64,000 bases of DNA from Kitasatospora sp. GAS204B (GTDB lineage Bacteria > Actinomycetota > Actinomycetes > Streptomycetales > Streptomycetaceae). The notes under the pieces were generated by a model. That model had not been told where the DNA came from, searched no databases, and saw only the letters and a program-made list of their open reading frames with translations. This document shows, in pieces, positions 44,081 through 53,531 of the stretch. The position numbers and the translations under genes were made by a program. The DNA lies in contig NZ_JARZAG010000009.1 in NCBI RefSeq assembly GCF_029892155.1, positions 62,001 to 126,000 of the forward strand, given 5' to 3'. How positions within the stretch are numbered: the stretch's first letter is position 1; every line of letters begins with the position of its first letter.

Positions 44081-45985
44081 CTACAGCCCGGCAGTGCCGC
44101 GGGTCTTCAGGTTGTCGTCGTACTGCTGCAGCGCCCACAGCTCCTGCTGCACCGGGGCCAACTGCTCGGCCGTGGCCCGGTTTCCGAGGCGCTGGAGCTG
44201 GGCACGGACCTCGTCGACCCGGCGCTTGACGGCGGCCCGGCGCAGGTTGACCAGGAAGTCCCCCGCGTAGATGGCGTCCGGCTTGCGCCGGGTGCGGATC
44301 GGCTCGACCGTCAACTCGGTGACCAGCAAGCGGACCTGCTCGTTCTCGGCGGCCTCCTGGACCAGGTCGATGAAGTTCGGCACGGCGGCGCCGTAGCCGG
44401 TGCCGCCGGCCTTGCCGATGGCCCGGCGGACCGCCGCGTACGGCGGGGTCGGGAACTCGTCCTCGCCGTACTGGTCGAACGCGGGGCTGACCAACTCCGG
44501 ATTTTGCAGCGCCAGTTTGAGCAGTTCACGCTCGACGATCAGGGATCGGTCGTTCGGATCGAGCCGGAACGCGGGGCGGGCGACCGGCGCCTGCTGCTGC
44601 GGCTCGATCCGGCGCGGCTGCGCCGAGCGGCCCTGCTGCGGGGAGTCGCGCTGCCAGCGGGCGATCTGGCCGACCCGGCGGACCACGAACTGCTCGTCCA
44701 GGATGCCGAGCAGGCCCGCGAGTTGGACGGCGTACTCGTGCCGGATCGACGGGTCCTTGATCTTGGCGACGATCGGCGCCGCCTCCTCCAGCGCGGCGGC
44801 CCGGCCCTCGGCCGCGTCCACTCGATGCCGGGCGACGGTGCTGCGCAGCGCGAACTCGAAGAGCGGCACCGGGTTGGAGATCAGCTCGCGCACCGCGTCA
44901 TCGCCCTGGGCCAGGCGCAGTTCGCAGGGGTCCATGCCGCCGGGGGTGATCGCGATCGAGGTGCGGGCGGCGAACTTCTGGTCGTCCTCGAAGGCGCGCA
45001 GTGCGGCCTTCTGGCCGGCCGTGTCGCCGTCGAAGGTGAAGACGGTCTCGCCCCGGTAGGAGGAGGTGTCCATCAGCAGCCGACGAATGATCTTGATGTG
45101 GTCCTCGGCGAAGGCGGTGCCGCAGGTGGCCACCGCCGTGGTGACACCGGCCAAGTGACAGGCCATCACATCCGTGTAGCCCTCGACCACCACCGCGCGC
45201 CCGGTCTTGGCGATCTCCTTCTTGGCGAGGTCGATGCCGTAGAGCACGTGCGACTTCTTGTAGATCGGCGTCTCGGGCGTGTTGAGGTACTTGGGCCCGT
45301 TGTCGTCCTCGCGCAGCCGGCGCGCGCCGAAGCCGACCACCTCGCCGGCCGCGTCCCGGATCGGCCAGACCAGCCGGCCGCGGAAGCGGTCGATCAACCC
45401 ACCGCGCTGGCCCTGCGAGGCCAGGCCGCCCTGGAGGATCTCCTTGTCGGTGAAGCCCTTGCCGCGCAGGTAGCGGACCAGGTGCTCCCAGCCGGCCGGC
45501 GCGTAGCCGACGCCGAAGTGGGCGGCGGCCTCGGCGTCGAACCCGCGCTCGGCGAGGAAGGCGCGGCCGATCTCGCCCTCGGGCGTCTCCAGCTGCTCCC
45601 GGTACCAGGCGGCGGCCACCTTGTGCGCCTCGACCAGCCGGGTCCGCTCGCCCTGCTGCCCGCGCGAGGAGTAGCCGCCCTCCTCGTAGCGGAGCGTGAT
45701 GTTGGCCTGGGCGGCCATCCGCTCCACGGCCTCGGCGAAGGAGAAGTGCTCGATCTTCATCAGGAAGGAGATCGTGTCGCCGCTCTCCTGGCAGCCGAAG
45801 CAGTGGAAGACGCCCTTGCTCGGACTGACGTAGAAGGAGGCGGACTTCTCGTCGTGGAACGGGCAGACGCCCTTCAGCTGACCGCCGCCCCCGTTGGTCA
45901 GCTGTACATAATCGCCGACGACCACGTCGATGGGCAGCGCGCTGCGCACCGCCTGCACATCTTCATCCCTGATCCGTCCCGCCAC
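44081..45985 (-). CDS. dnaG: DNA primase
   Basis: A 634-aa primase making RNA primers for replication. The N-terminal zinc ribbon has Cys41, His44, Cys62 and Cys65 (VCPFHDEKSASF, FHCFGCQESGD). The TOPRIM core includes VVVEGYTDVMACH, then ETVFTFDGDTAGQKA with DGD for Mg2+. The C-terminal third binds the DnaB helicase. ATG 45985 gives the usual MAGRIRDEDVQAVR start. It is downstream of dgt (9-bp gap) and upstream of hrdA, the reverse of the E. coli rpsU-dnaG-rpoD layout but comparable in linking primase and sigma. Confidence 0.97.
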   Translation of the reverse strand: MAGRIRDEDVQAVRSALPIDVVVGDYVQLTNGGGGQLKGVCPFHDEKSASFYVSPSKGVFHCFGCQESGDTISFLMKIEHFSFAEAVERMAAQANITLRYEEGGYSSRGQQGERTRLVEAHKVAAAWYREQLETPEGEIGRAFLAERGFDAEAAAHFGVGYAPAGWEHLVRYLRGKGFTDKEILQGGLASQGQRGGLIDRFRGRLVWPIRDAAGEVVGFGARRLREDDNGPKYLNTPETPIYKKSHVLYGIDLAKKEIAKTGRAVVVEGYTDVMACHLAGVTTAVATCGTAFAEDHIKIIRRLLMDTSSYRGETVFTFDGDTAGQKAALRAFEDDQKFAARTSIAITPGGMDPCELRLAQGDDAVRELISNPVPLFEFALRSTVARHRVDAAEGRAAALEEAAPIVAKIKDPSIRHEYAVQLAGLLGILDEQFVVRRVGQIARWQRDSPQQGRSAQPRRIEPQQQAPVARPAFRLDPNDRSLIVERELLKLALQNPELVSPAFDQYGEDEFPTPPYAAVRRAIGKAGGTGYGAAVPNFIDLVQEAAENEQVRLLVTELTVEPIRTRRKPDAIYAGDFLVNLRRAAVKRRVDEVRAQLQRLGNRATAEQLAPVQQELWALQQYDDNLKTRGTAGL

Positions 45986-45994
45986 CCCGGAAGT

Positions 45995-47338
45995 CTACGG
46001 CTTCGACCCGGAAACCAACCGGCCGTGCCAGGCCAGCGCCGAGGCGTCGGTCAGGGTGGCGATCTGGTCGATCACCGCCCGCAGTGCCGCGCGGTCGTCA
46101 GTGGCCTCGGCGTACTGGGCGGCGAAGACCGGGTCCAGCTCGGCCGGGTCGCCGGCCGCCAGCAGCTCGGCCAGCTCCGCGATCACGATCCGTTGCCGGG
46201 CTCGCAGCTGGGCCTGCTCGTCGCGCTGCATCACATAGCGGACCGCGACCGCCTTGAGCACCGCGCACTCCAGCCGGACCTCGGTGGGGACCACCAGCTC
46301 GGCGGCGTACCGGGTCAGCGGCCCTGGGCCGTAGCGGGCCCGGGTGGCCTGCTCGGCGGCCAGGCAGAACCGGCCGATCAGCTGGCTGGTGAGGTCCTTG
46401 AGGCCGGCCCGGTCGCGTGGCGAGCCGTCGTAGCCGCCGGGCCACCACTCCTGGGCCTGCAGCCGGTCCAGGGCCGCGCCGAACTCCTCGGGCTCGGCCA
46501 GCGGTGCGTACCGTTCGGCGACCTTGAACAGCTCGGCCCGCTCGCTCGGGCTACGCAGCGCGGCCGGGTGGATGTGCCCCGCGTACAGGCCGTCCTCGAC
46601 GTCGTGGGTGGAGTAGGCGACGTCGTCGGACCAGTCCATCACGGTGGCCTCGAAGCACTTGCGGCCCTGCGGGGTGCCCTGCCGGAGCCAGCGGAAGACC
46701 GGCAGGTCGTCGCCGTAGACGCCGAACTTGGCGGACTTCGGTTCGCTGGGGTGGCCGCCGCGCGCCCAGGGGTACTTGGTGGCGGCGTCCAGCGCGGCCC
46801 GGGTCAGGTTGAGGCCCACGCTGCGCCCCGGCCACGGGGCCAGCCGGGCGGGCGCCTCGTCCGACGGGGCGAAGCGCTTGGGCTCCAGCCTGGTCAGGAT
46901 GCGCAGCGACTGGGCGTTGCCCTCGAAGCCGCCGCAGGCCTCGGCGGCCTGGTCCAACGCCTGCTCGCCGGTGTGGCCGAACGGCGGGTGGCCGATGTCG
47001 TGGGCCAGGCAGGCGGTCTCCACCAGATCCGGGTCGCAACCCAGCGCGGCACCCAACTCCCGCCCCACCTGGGCGCATTCGAGCGAGTGGGTGAGCCGGG
47101 TGCGGGGGAAGTCGCTGCGCATGGGGGCGACCACCTGGGTGGTGCCGGCCAGCCGGCGCAGTGCGGCGGAGTGCAGCACGCGGGCGCGGTCGCGCTGGAA
47201 GGCGGTGCGCCCCGGCCGCTTGTCGGGCTCGGGCACCCAGCGGGTCTGGGCGGCCTCGTCGTAGCAGGGCATGTCGTAGCGGGGCACGTCGTATTGGGGG
47301 ACGTCGTATTGGGGCACATCGTATCGATCGTCGCTCAT
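45995..47338 (-). CDS. dgt: dGTPase (HD-domain triphosphohydrolase)
   Basis: A 447-aa enzyme that hydrolyses dGTP to deoxyguanosine and triphosphate. The HD metal motif is complete: His in [12 protein letters not shown] and His-Asp in [17 protein letters not shown], with a later Asp in [12 protein letters not shown]. The first 27 residues, [18 protein letters not shown] and so on, are an unusual tandem repeat before the conserved [33 protein letters not shown] 47338 and ATG 47365 are both possible; neither has a clear ribosome site. It is 9 bp before dnaG, so they share an operon. Confidence 0.94.
   Translation of the reverse strand: MSDDRYDVPQYDVPQYDVPRYDMPCYDEAAQTRWVPEPDKRPGRTAFQRDRARVLHSAALRRLAGTTQVVAPMRSDFPRTRLTHSLECAQVGRELGAALGCDPDLVETACLAHDIGHPPFGHTGEQALDQAAEACGGFEGNAQSLRILTRLEPKRFAPSDEAPARLAPWPGRSVGLNLTRAALDAATKYPWARGGHPSEPKSAKFGVYGDDLPVFRWLRQGTPQGRKCFEATVMDWSDDVAYSTHDVEDGLYAGHIHPAALRSPSERAELFKVAERYAPLAEPEEFGAALDRLQAQEWWPGGYDGSPRDRAGLKDLTSQLIGRFCLAAEQATRARYGPGPLTRYAAELVVPTEVRLECAVLKAVAVRYVMQRDEQAQLRARQRIVIAELAELLAAGDPAELDPVFAAQYAEATDDRAALRAVIDQIATLTDASALAWHGRLVSGSKP
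47260..47319 (-). repeat. 15-bp tandem repeat in dgt N-terminus
   Basis: Four 15-bp units encode [15 protein letters not shown] pentapeptides at residues 7-26. The units differ by one to four bases. The repeat is in the variable leader of the enzyme, so copy number may vary between strains. Confidence 0.75.
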
Positions 47339-47396
47339 ATAGCAGTCACCGTACGCCGCCGCCATGACGGTTCGGGCGCAGCGCGCATGGCGATGT

Positions 47397-47442
47397 TGCA
47401 GAGAATTCTCTGCAGAGTTCCCTATGCAGAGAGTCCTCTGCA
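47397..47442. promoter_or_regulatory. Two 18-bp operators upstream of the ArsR-like regulator
   Basis: TGCAGAGAATTCTCTGCA (47397-47414) is a perfect palindrome. TGCAGAGAGTCCTCTGCA (47425-47442) has the same arms with two central mismatches, 28 bp along. A -10 TAGAGT (47446-47451) follows the second, ending seven bases before the ATG. The regulator probably binds both to repress itself and the MFS gene. Confidence 0.75.
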
Positions 47443-47458
47443 CGTTAGAGTCCTCCGC

Positions 47459-48055
47459 ATGAGCAACGAGCACCCTCCCTCCTCCCGGACCGTCGATCCG
47501 CGCAGCCTGCGGGCGCTGGCCCACCCGCTGCGGATGCGGATCCTGGACCTGCTCGGCGACCACGGCCCGAGCACCTCGGCTCGGCTCGCCGAGCAACTCG
47601 GCGAGAACACCGGGACGGTCAGCTGGCACCTGCGCCACCTCGCCGAGCACGGCTACATCGAGGAGGAGGAGGGGCGCGGCACCAAGCGCGAGCGCTGGTG
47701 GCGGCGCAAGGACCGCACCCTGGTGCTCAACACCGGCGAGCTGCAGGAGGACCTGCAGACCCGCGAGGCGATGGACGTCTACCGCCGGCACTACCTGGAG
47801 CGGACCTTCCAGCGGGCCGCCCGGGCGCTCGCCGTGCGCCCCACCGGCGACTGGGTCGGCGCCGGGAACATGTCCGACTGGGGCGACGTGCGGATGACGC
47901 CGGATCAGCTCCGGGCGCTCGGCGCCGAGCTGATGGCGGTGATCCAGCGGCACGTCCCCGATCCCGAGGCGCCGGTGCCCGCCGAGGCGCAGCCCGTCCT
48001 GATCCAGCTCCAGGTCCTGCCCGTACTGCCGCTGCCCGCCGAGGAGTCCGAGTGA
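47459..48055 (+). CDS. ArsR-like winged-helix transcriptional regulator
   Basis: A 198-aa regulator. The HTH is [66 protein letters not shown], the HTH_20/ArsR-like type. The second half has no Cys or His cluster, so a metal role is unlikely; it may bind an organic ligand. The stop overlaps the MFS start (GTGA). The start ATG 47459 is seven bases after a -10, so the mRNA is probably leaderless. Two palindromes upstream support autorepression. Confidence 0.93.
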   Translation: MSNEHPPSSRTVDPRSLRALAHPLRMRILDLLGDHGPSTSARLAEQLGENTGTVSWHLRHLAEHGYIEEEEGRGTKRERWWRRKDRTLVLNTGELQEDLQTREAMDVYRRHYLERTFQRAARALAVRPTGDWVGAGNMSDWGDVRMTPDQLRALGAELMAVIQRHVPDPEAPVPAEAQPVLIQLQVLPVLPLPAEESE

Positions 48056-49359
48056 AGCTTTCGACCGCCCCCGCTGCCCCGTCCACCGCCCAGGCCGAGC
48101 CGCGCCGCAGCCTGCTGCGCCGCCACCGCGACTTCCGGCTGCTCTTCGTCGGCGAGGTGGCCGGCAAGTACGGCGCCTCGGTGACCGGCCTCGCGTTACC
48201 GCTGATCGCCGTCACCCGCCTGCACGCCGGCGCCTTCCTGGTCAGCACGCTGCCCGCCGCCACCTGGCTCCCCTGGCTGCTGATCGGCCTGCCGGTCGGC
48301 GCCTGGGTGGACCGGATGAGCCGCCGGGCCGTGATGCTGGCCTCCGCCGCCGCCTCGCTGCTGCTCTACCTGACCATCCCGATCACCGCCGCACTCGGCC
48401 TGTTGAGCTACCTCCAACTGCTGGTCGTGGCACTCCTCGCGGGCACCAGCACCGTCTTCTTCCAGACCGCCTACACCGCCTACCTGCCCAGTCTGGTGAC
48501 CGAACCCGACCGCGCCGAGGGAAACGCCAAGCTGCAGGGCAGCGCCTCGGCCGCCCAGATCGTCGGCCTGGGCTCGGGCGGCACCCTCGCGCAGCTCTTC
48601 GGCGCGGTCGACAGCCTGCTGGCGAACACCCTGACCTTCGCGGTCTCGCTGCTCTGCACCGCCTCGATCAAGCAGCGCGAGCAGTTGCCCCCGGCGGTCG
48701 AGCGCGAGCGGCGGACCCTGCTCGCCGAGGTCGGCGAGGGCCTGCGGATCGTCGTCCGGGACCGCTGGCTGCGCAGCTTCCTGCTCTACGGCGCCACCGC
48801 CAACCTGGCGCTGACCGCCTACCAGTCGATCCAGGTGGTCTTCCTGCTGAACCGCGCCCACCTGCCGGCGAGCGCGCTCGGCACCCTGATCGGCGCCGCG
48901 AGCGTCGGCGGCGTGCTGGGCGCCCTGGTGGCCCGCCGGGTCGGCGCGGCGATCGGCACGGCCCGCGCGATGCTGCTCTTCCTGCTCGGGCTGCCCTCGC
49001 TGGTCCTGCTCATCCCGCTGACCGGCAACGGCGCCGGCGTGCTCTGCTACCTGGTCGGCGGGGCCGCCGTGTCGGGCGGCGTGGTGGCGGGCAACGTGCT
49101 GCGCGCCACCTTCACCCAGGGCTACGTCCCCGCCGAACTGCTCGGTCGGATCAGCGTCAGCAGCGCGTTCCTCAACTACAGCCTGATCCCGCTCGGCGCC
49201 CTGCTCGGCGGTGCTCTGGCCGGCGGACTCGGTGTCCTGCCCGCGATGTGGCTGACCTGCGCGGCGCTGCCGCTGGCGGCGCTGATCCTCTGGTTCTCGC
49301 CGCTGCGCCGCTACCGCGACCTGCCCACCGGGTCCGTCGCGCGGGCCGCGGCCTCCTGA
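48052..49359 (+). CDS. MFS transporter
   Basis: A 435-aa transporter with about twelve hydrophobic helices. [31 protein letters not shown] begins the first, and [14 protein letters not shown] is the conserved loop 2-3 motif (GxxxDRxxRR). A cytosolic loop at about residues 205-230 separates the halves. It belongs to the drug-exporter-like group of actinomycete MFS proteins (similar to macrolide-efflux types); the substrate is unknown. GTG 48052 overlaps the regulator stop, so they are co-transcribed and probably induced together by the substrate. Confidence 0.92.
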   Translation: MKLSTAPAAPSTAQAEPRRSLLRRHRDFRLLFVGEVAGKYGASVTGLALPLIAVTRLHAGAFLVSTLPAATWLPWLLIGLPVGAWVDRMSRRAVMLASAAASLLLYLTIPITAALGLLSYLQLLVVALLAGTSTVFFQTAYTAYLPSLVTEPDRAEGNAKLQGSASAAQIVGLGSGGTLAQLFGAVDSLLANTLTFAVSLLCTASIKQREQLPPAVERERRTLLAEVGEGLRIVVRDRWLRSFLLYGATANLALTAYQSIQVVFLLNRAHLPASALGTLIGAASVGGVLGALVARRVGAAIGTARAMLLFLLGLPSLVLLIPLTGNGAGVLCYLVGGAAVSGGVVAGNVLRATFTQGYVPAELLGRISVSSAFLNYSLIPLGALLGGALAGGLGVLPAMWLTCAALPLAALILWFSPLRRYRDLPTGSVARAAAS

Positions 49360-49548
49360 ACCACCGGCCCTGGCGGCCCTCGACCGGCTGCGCGGGGGCA
49401 CCCGAACTCCCGCTCTGGGCCCGCCCCTCGCGCTGGACGGGCTGGACCGGTGCCGGGGCACCGGACTCGGCGAACGCCTGCGATCCGGGCGCCGGAGCGC
49501 GATGATTCGCAGTGTCGCAACCATCCCTGGACCGACCGAGGGGGCCTG

Positions 49549-50007
49549 ATGTCCGACCTGCACGAAGCACAACAGCTCGTCGAAACCCTGGCCTTGACCG
49601 GCGCCACCACCGTGGCGGCCGCGATGGGCACCGACGCCTGGCAGGCCACCCGGGGCTGGACGGCCAGGCTGTTCCACCGGCGCGGCCACGACCTCGGCGA
49701 GGTCGAGCGCCAACTGGACAACGACGCGGCCCTGGTGACGGGCGGGGAGGCCGACGCGGCCCGCTCGGAGCTGGTCGCGCCCTGGCGGCGCCGGCTGCTG
49801 GCCCTGCTGCGCGAGGACCCGCAGGCTGTCGAGGACCTCCAGGAGCTGATCGACCTGGTCCGCGACCGCCTGCCGGCCGCCGCCCCCGGCATGACGCAGA
49901 ACGTCACGGCCTCCGGCCACGCGATCGTCAACGTGGTGCAGGGCGGCGATCAGCACAACCGGTTCATGGATACCCCGCGCCGGGCGGAGGGCGGGGCCAC
50001 CGCGTGA
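49549..50007 (+). CDS. Putative BELL-domain effector with C-terminal amyloid signalling motif
   Basis: A 152-aa protein. Residues 1-45 are an amphipathic or hydrophobic helix pattern, LVETLALTGATTVAAAMGTDAWQATRGWTARLFHRRG, then a charged helical bundle to about 110 (EVERQLDNDAALV, VAPWRRRLLALLREDPQAVEDLQELIDLV). Residues 115-138 are a short beta-prone segment, MTQNVTASGHAIVNVVQGGDQHN, echoed at the start of the next protein. In actinomycetes such proteins, called BELL, are proposed membrane-acting effectors triggered by a partner NLR. ATG 49549 has GAGGGGG upstream. The stop overlaps the next gene (GTGA). Membrane toxicity is inference from the family. Confidence 0.85.
   Translation: MSDLHEAQQLVETLALTGATTVAAAMGTDAWQATRGWTARLFHRRGHDLGEVERQLDNDAALVTGGEADAARSELVAPWRRRLLALLREDPQAVEDLQELIDLVRDRLPAAAPGMTQNVTASGHAIVNVVQGGDQHNRFMDTPRRAEGGATA
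49891..49959 (+). other. Candidate amyloid signalling motif (effector side)
   Basis: Encodes M115 to N137 of the small protein. Aligned with the next gene it gives TQN-V/I-TASG, then I/V-(V)-N-x-VQ-x-GDQ-x-N. Asn, Gln, Gly and branched residues alternate, the make-up of RHIM-like and BASS amyloid motifs. Confidence 0.7.
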
Positions 50008-53000
50008 GCCAGGGCCCGGCGCCGCAGGGCATCGTCTTCACCCAGAACATCACCGCCTCGGGCGGTCGGGTGAACGCGGTCCAGCACGGCGACCAGTACA
50101 ACTACATCTACCGTGCCGAGCCGCCCTACCGGGTCGAGCCGTTCCCGCTCGGGCGCCCGACCGCTCCCGAGCCCGGCCTGGCACGGGTCCCCAGCCGGCT
50201 GCTGACGGCCCGGCACCAGGTCGTCCCGTTCTTCCCGCGACCGGAGCTGGAGCTGCTGGCCGCCTGGCGCGACGACCCGTCGCCGGGCCTGACGGTGCGT
50301 CTGCTGCACGCCGAGGGCGGGCGGGGCAAGACCCGGCTGGCCGCCGAGTTCGCCGCGTGCTCGGTGCGGGCCGGATGGACGGTGGCGCAGGCGCGGCACC
50401 GCAGCGAGGTGGCCTCGGCCGGCGGCGGGGACCAGAGTCTGACGGTGCGTCATCCCGGCCTGGTGCTGGTGGTCGACTACGCGGAGCGCTGGCCGCTGGC
50501 GGACCTGCTCACCCTGGTGCGCCAGCACCGGGAGGCGGCCCGCGACCGGCTGCGGGTCCTGCTGCTGTCCCGCCCGGCGGGCGACTGGTGGCAGGGCCTG
50601 GCCCACCAGTTGGCCAAGCTCGACATCTTCGACGCCGCTGCCGTCCCGCTGGCGCCGCTGCCGGACGACGCCCGGGTGCGCGGCGGGATCTACGCCTCGG
50701 CCCGGGACAGCTTCGGCGGGGCGCTCGACCTGCCGGACCCCGCCGGCCTGGGCGTGCCCGACGGACTCGACGACCCGCAGTTCGCGCTGACCCTGGCCGT
50801 GCACATGAAAGCACTGGTGGACGTGGACGCGGCGCGCCGCGGCGTGCTGCCGCCGGCCGGCCGGGACCAGGCAGCGCTCTCCTCGTACCTGCTGGACCGC
50901 GAGCACGACCACTGGCGCGCCTCGCACGACGGGACGCGCGGTCCGCTGCGCACCGGCGAGGGAGCGCTGCGCCGCGCGGTCTACCTCGCCACCCTCACCC
51001 GCCCGCTGCCGGCCGCCGAGGCGGCCGCGGCGCTCACCCGTACCGATGCGCTCCCCAGGGCTGACCCGGCGAGCGTGGCGGCGGCCGTGGCCGACCACGC
51101 CCGCTGCTACCCGCCGCAGGACCCCGGCCTGGTCTTCGAGGCCCTGTCGCCCGACCGGCTGGCCGAGGACTTCCTCGCCCTCACGCTGCCCGGCCGCGAG
51201 GAGCCGACCGGCTACCACGCGACCGACTCCTGGGCCGCGGGTGCCCCGGCGCTGCTGCTCGACCAGCCCGCCGACGGCACGCCGCCCGCCCTGACCCGGC
51301 AGGTGCTCACCATGGTGATCGAGGCCGCCCACCGCTGGCCGCACCTGCTGCACACCCAGCTGGTGCCGCTGCTGCTCGCCCGCCCCGCACTGGCGCCGGC
51401 TGCCGGGGGCGCCGCGCTGCTGCGCCTGTGCGAGCTGGACGAGTTGCCGGGCACCGTCCTGGAGCGGATCCGGCCGTGCCTGCCGCACCAGCGCCACGTC
51501 GAACTCGACCTCGCCGTCGCGGTGTTCACCAGGCGGCTGATCCAGCACCGGTTCGCCACCACTACGGTCGCCCCCGCGGAGCGGGCGGAGCTGTTGAGGA
51601 TCCTCGCCGGGCGGTACGGCAACGCCGGCCTGCTCACCGAGGCCCTGGCCCCGGCGCGGGAGTCCGTCGCGCTCTACCGGGACCTCGCCGCGAGCGATCC
51701 CGGACACCTGGCGGACCTGGCGACGGCGCTCAACAGCCTGGCCGCCGCGGCGAACAGCGCGGGCCGCTACCAGGAGGCTCGGGCACCGCTGGAGGAGGCC
51801 GTCGCGCTGCACCGACAACTCGCCGGGGCCGACCCCGCCGGACAGCTGCCGGATCTCGCCAGGGCCCTGAACAACCTGGGGCTCCAGCTGCTGCGCACCG
51901 GCGGGGCCGCCGAGTCGGTGCCACCGGCGGTGGAATCGGTGGGCACCTACGAGCAGTTGGCGGCGGCCGACCCCGAACGGTACCTGCCGGAGCTGGCCAC
52001 GGCACTGACCGGGCTGAGCAACAGCCTCTCCGAGTCCGGCCGTACCGAGGAGGGGCTGGCCGCCGGCGAGCGGGCCGCGGACCTCTACCGCCGGCTGTCG
52101 CAGGCCGACCCGGACCGGCACCTGCCGGACCTGGCGATGACCGTGATCAACCGCGGCCTGCGGCTGATGAACGCGCAGCGGCTCGACGAGGCGCTGCCCA
52201 CCTGCGAGGAGGCGGTGGCCCTCCAGCAGCGGCTGGCCCGGGTCAACCCCGCCGCCCATCGCGCCCAACTGGCGGTGGCCTGGGACAACCTGGGCAACCT
52301 GTTCGCCCGGCTGCAGCGGCGGCCGGACGCGCTGGCGGCGACCCGGGAGGCACTGGCGATCCGCGAGGAGCTGGCCGCCGCCGACCCGTTGCTCCACCTG
52401 CCGGGCCTGGCCAAGTCGCTGACCAACCTCAGCATCCGCCTCTCCCAGCTGGACCGCAGCGACGCCGACGGCAGCCCGTTCGACGGGCTCGCGCCCGCGC
52501 AGCGGGCGGTGAGCCTGTTCCGCCCGCTGGCCCAGGGCAATCCCGCCCACCTGCCCGACTTCGCGACCGCGCTCTTCACCCTCGGCCACTGGCACGCCTG
52601 GCGCCGCGAGCACGAAGAAGCGCTGGCAGCGACCGAGGAGGAGCTGGCCGTGCGCCGACGACTGGTCGCGGCGGACCCGGCCGCGCACCGGCAACGGCTG
52701 GCCGAGGCGCTGCGGACCGCCGGTCAGCGGCTCGTCCGCGCGGGCCGGGTGGCGGCGTCCTTCCAGCCGCTGGCCGAGGAGACCGCAGTGCGCACCGCGG
52801 CCGCGGCCGCCGGGTCGAAGGCCGAATTCGCCCGGCTGCACAGCTGTGTGGCGATGTACGGCCTGCACCTGGTCGAGGCCGGGCGAGCACCGGAGGCACT
52901 GCGGGTGACCGCCCTCGCCCTCGGTGCCCTGCGCACCGCCGTCAACGACGACCCGGCCGCCCACCGGCCCGAAATCGCGCGCGGCATGGTCCTGCTCGGC

Positions 53001-53354
53001 CTGCGGCTCGCCCAGGACGGCCGGTTGGACCAGGCGCTCCTGATGACTCGTCAGGGCACCCAGGCACTCACCCGCTTCGCCCAGGCCGACCGGCGGGCCC
53101 ACCTCGCCGACTGCGCCCACGGTTTGAAGGCGTTCGCCCTGGTGCGACTGCGAGCGGGAGTGGAACTCCCCGACGCGCTGGAGGCGAGCGGTTCCGCCCT
53201 GCGCGCTTCCCGGCTGCTGGCACCCGGGGAACTGAGCGGCGACCACCTCTTCCCCGGCCTGCCCGACTTCCCGACCGTCCACGCCGCCGCCCTGGAAGCC
53301 CTGGGCCACACCGAGCAGGCCGCCACCGTCCGCCGCGAACACGCTGCCCACTGA
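50004..53354 (+). CDS. NLR-like STAND NTPase with TPR repeats and N-terminal amyloid motif
   Basis: A 1,116-aa protein with three parts. Residues 12-34 carry the motif shared with the preceding gene (FTQNITASGGRVNAVQHGDQYN). Residues about 70-500 are a STAND-type NTPase: Walker A GGRGKT (105-110), Walker B LVLVVDYAE (D158) and sensor LLLSRPAGDWW. Residues about 560-1100 are TPR-like repeats of about 44 residues (for example ARALNNLGLQLLRTGGAAESV). GTG 50004 overlaps the effector stop. In NLR systems the repeats sense a trigger, the NTPase oligomerises, and the N-terminal motif seeds the partner. The trigger here is unknown. Confidence 0.9.
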   Translation: MSQGPAPQGIVFTQNITASGGRVNAVQHGDQYNYIYRAEPPYRVEPFPLGRPTAPEPGLARVPSRLLTARHQVVPFFPRPELELLAAWRDDPSPGLTVRLLHAEGGRGKTRLAAEFAACSVRAGWTVAQARHRSEVASAGGGDQSLTVRHPGLVLVVDYAERWPLADLLTLVRQHREAARDRLRVLLLSRPAGDWWQGLAHQLAKLDIFDAAAVPLAPLPDDARVRGGIYASARDSFGGALDLPDPAGLGVPDGLDDPQFALTLAVHMKALVDVDAARRGVLPPAGRDQAALSSYLLDREHDHWRASHDGTRGPLRTGEGALRRAVYLATLTRPLPAAEAAAALTRTDALPRADPASVAAAVADHARCYPPQDPGLVFEALSPDRLAEDFLALTLPGREEPTGYHATDSWAAGAPALLLDQPADGTPPALTRQVLTMVIEAAHRWPHLLHTQLVPLLLARPALAPAAGGAALLRLCELDELPGTVLERIRPCLPHQRHVELDLAVAVFTRRLIQHRFATTTVAPAERAELLRILAGRYGNAGLLTEALAPARESVALYRDLAASDPGHLADLATALNSLAAAANSAGRYQEARAPLEEAVALHRQLAGADPAGQLPDLARALNNLGLQLLRTGGAAESVPPAVESVGTYEQLAAADPERYLPELATALTGLSNSLSESGRTEEGLAAGERAADLYRRLSQADPDRHLPDLAMTVINRGLRLMNAQRLDEALPTCEEAVALQQRLARVNPAAHRAQLAVAWDNLGNLFARLQRRPDALAATREALAIREELAAADPLLHLPGLAKSLTNLSIRLSQLDRSDADGSPFDGLAPAQRAVSLFRPLAQGNPAHLPDFATALFTLGHWHAWRREHEEALAATEEELAVRRRLVAADPAAHRQRLAEALRTAGQRLVRAGRVAASFQPLAEETAVRTAAAAAGSKAEFARLHSCVAMYGLHLVEAGRAPEALRVTALALGALRTAVNDDPAAHRPEIARGMVLLGLRLAQDGRLDQALLMTRQGTQALTRFAQADRRAHLADCAHGLKAFALVRLRAGVELPDALEASGSALRASRLLAPGELSGDHLFPGLPDFPTVHAAALEALGHTEQAATVRREHAAH
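50037..50105 (+). other. Candidate amyloid signalling motif (NLR side)
   Basis: Encodes F12 to N34 of the NTPase/TPR protein. It is the partner of the motif at 49891-49959, with 15 identities over the aligned 22 positions and one single-residue gap. Confidence 0.7.
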
Positions 53355-53531
53355 AACGCGCAGGGAGCGCCGGCCGGTCAAGGAGTCGGAGGAGCCGTAG
53401 CGGGCCGCACGCCGAAGCCCGGGCGCCGCGCGGGGCGGGGCTGCGGGTCAGACGACGGGCGGCGGCCTGACCCTCCGGCTCGCTCCGCCGACGGTCCGTC
53501 AGCCGCCAGTCAGTCGCCCCTCAGCGGCCCC

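Noticed and set aside
47260..47319. CRISPR array
   Set aside because: Units are 15 bp, contiguous and in frame inside a coding region, without spacers or cas genes.
49950..53381. Open frame of about 1,140 codons opposite the NLR gene
   Set aside because: The sense strand has the P-loop, Walker B, TPR repeats and a coupled start; the antisense product has no domain.
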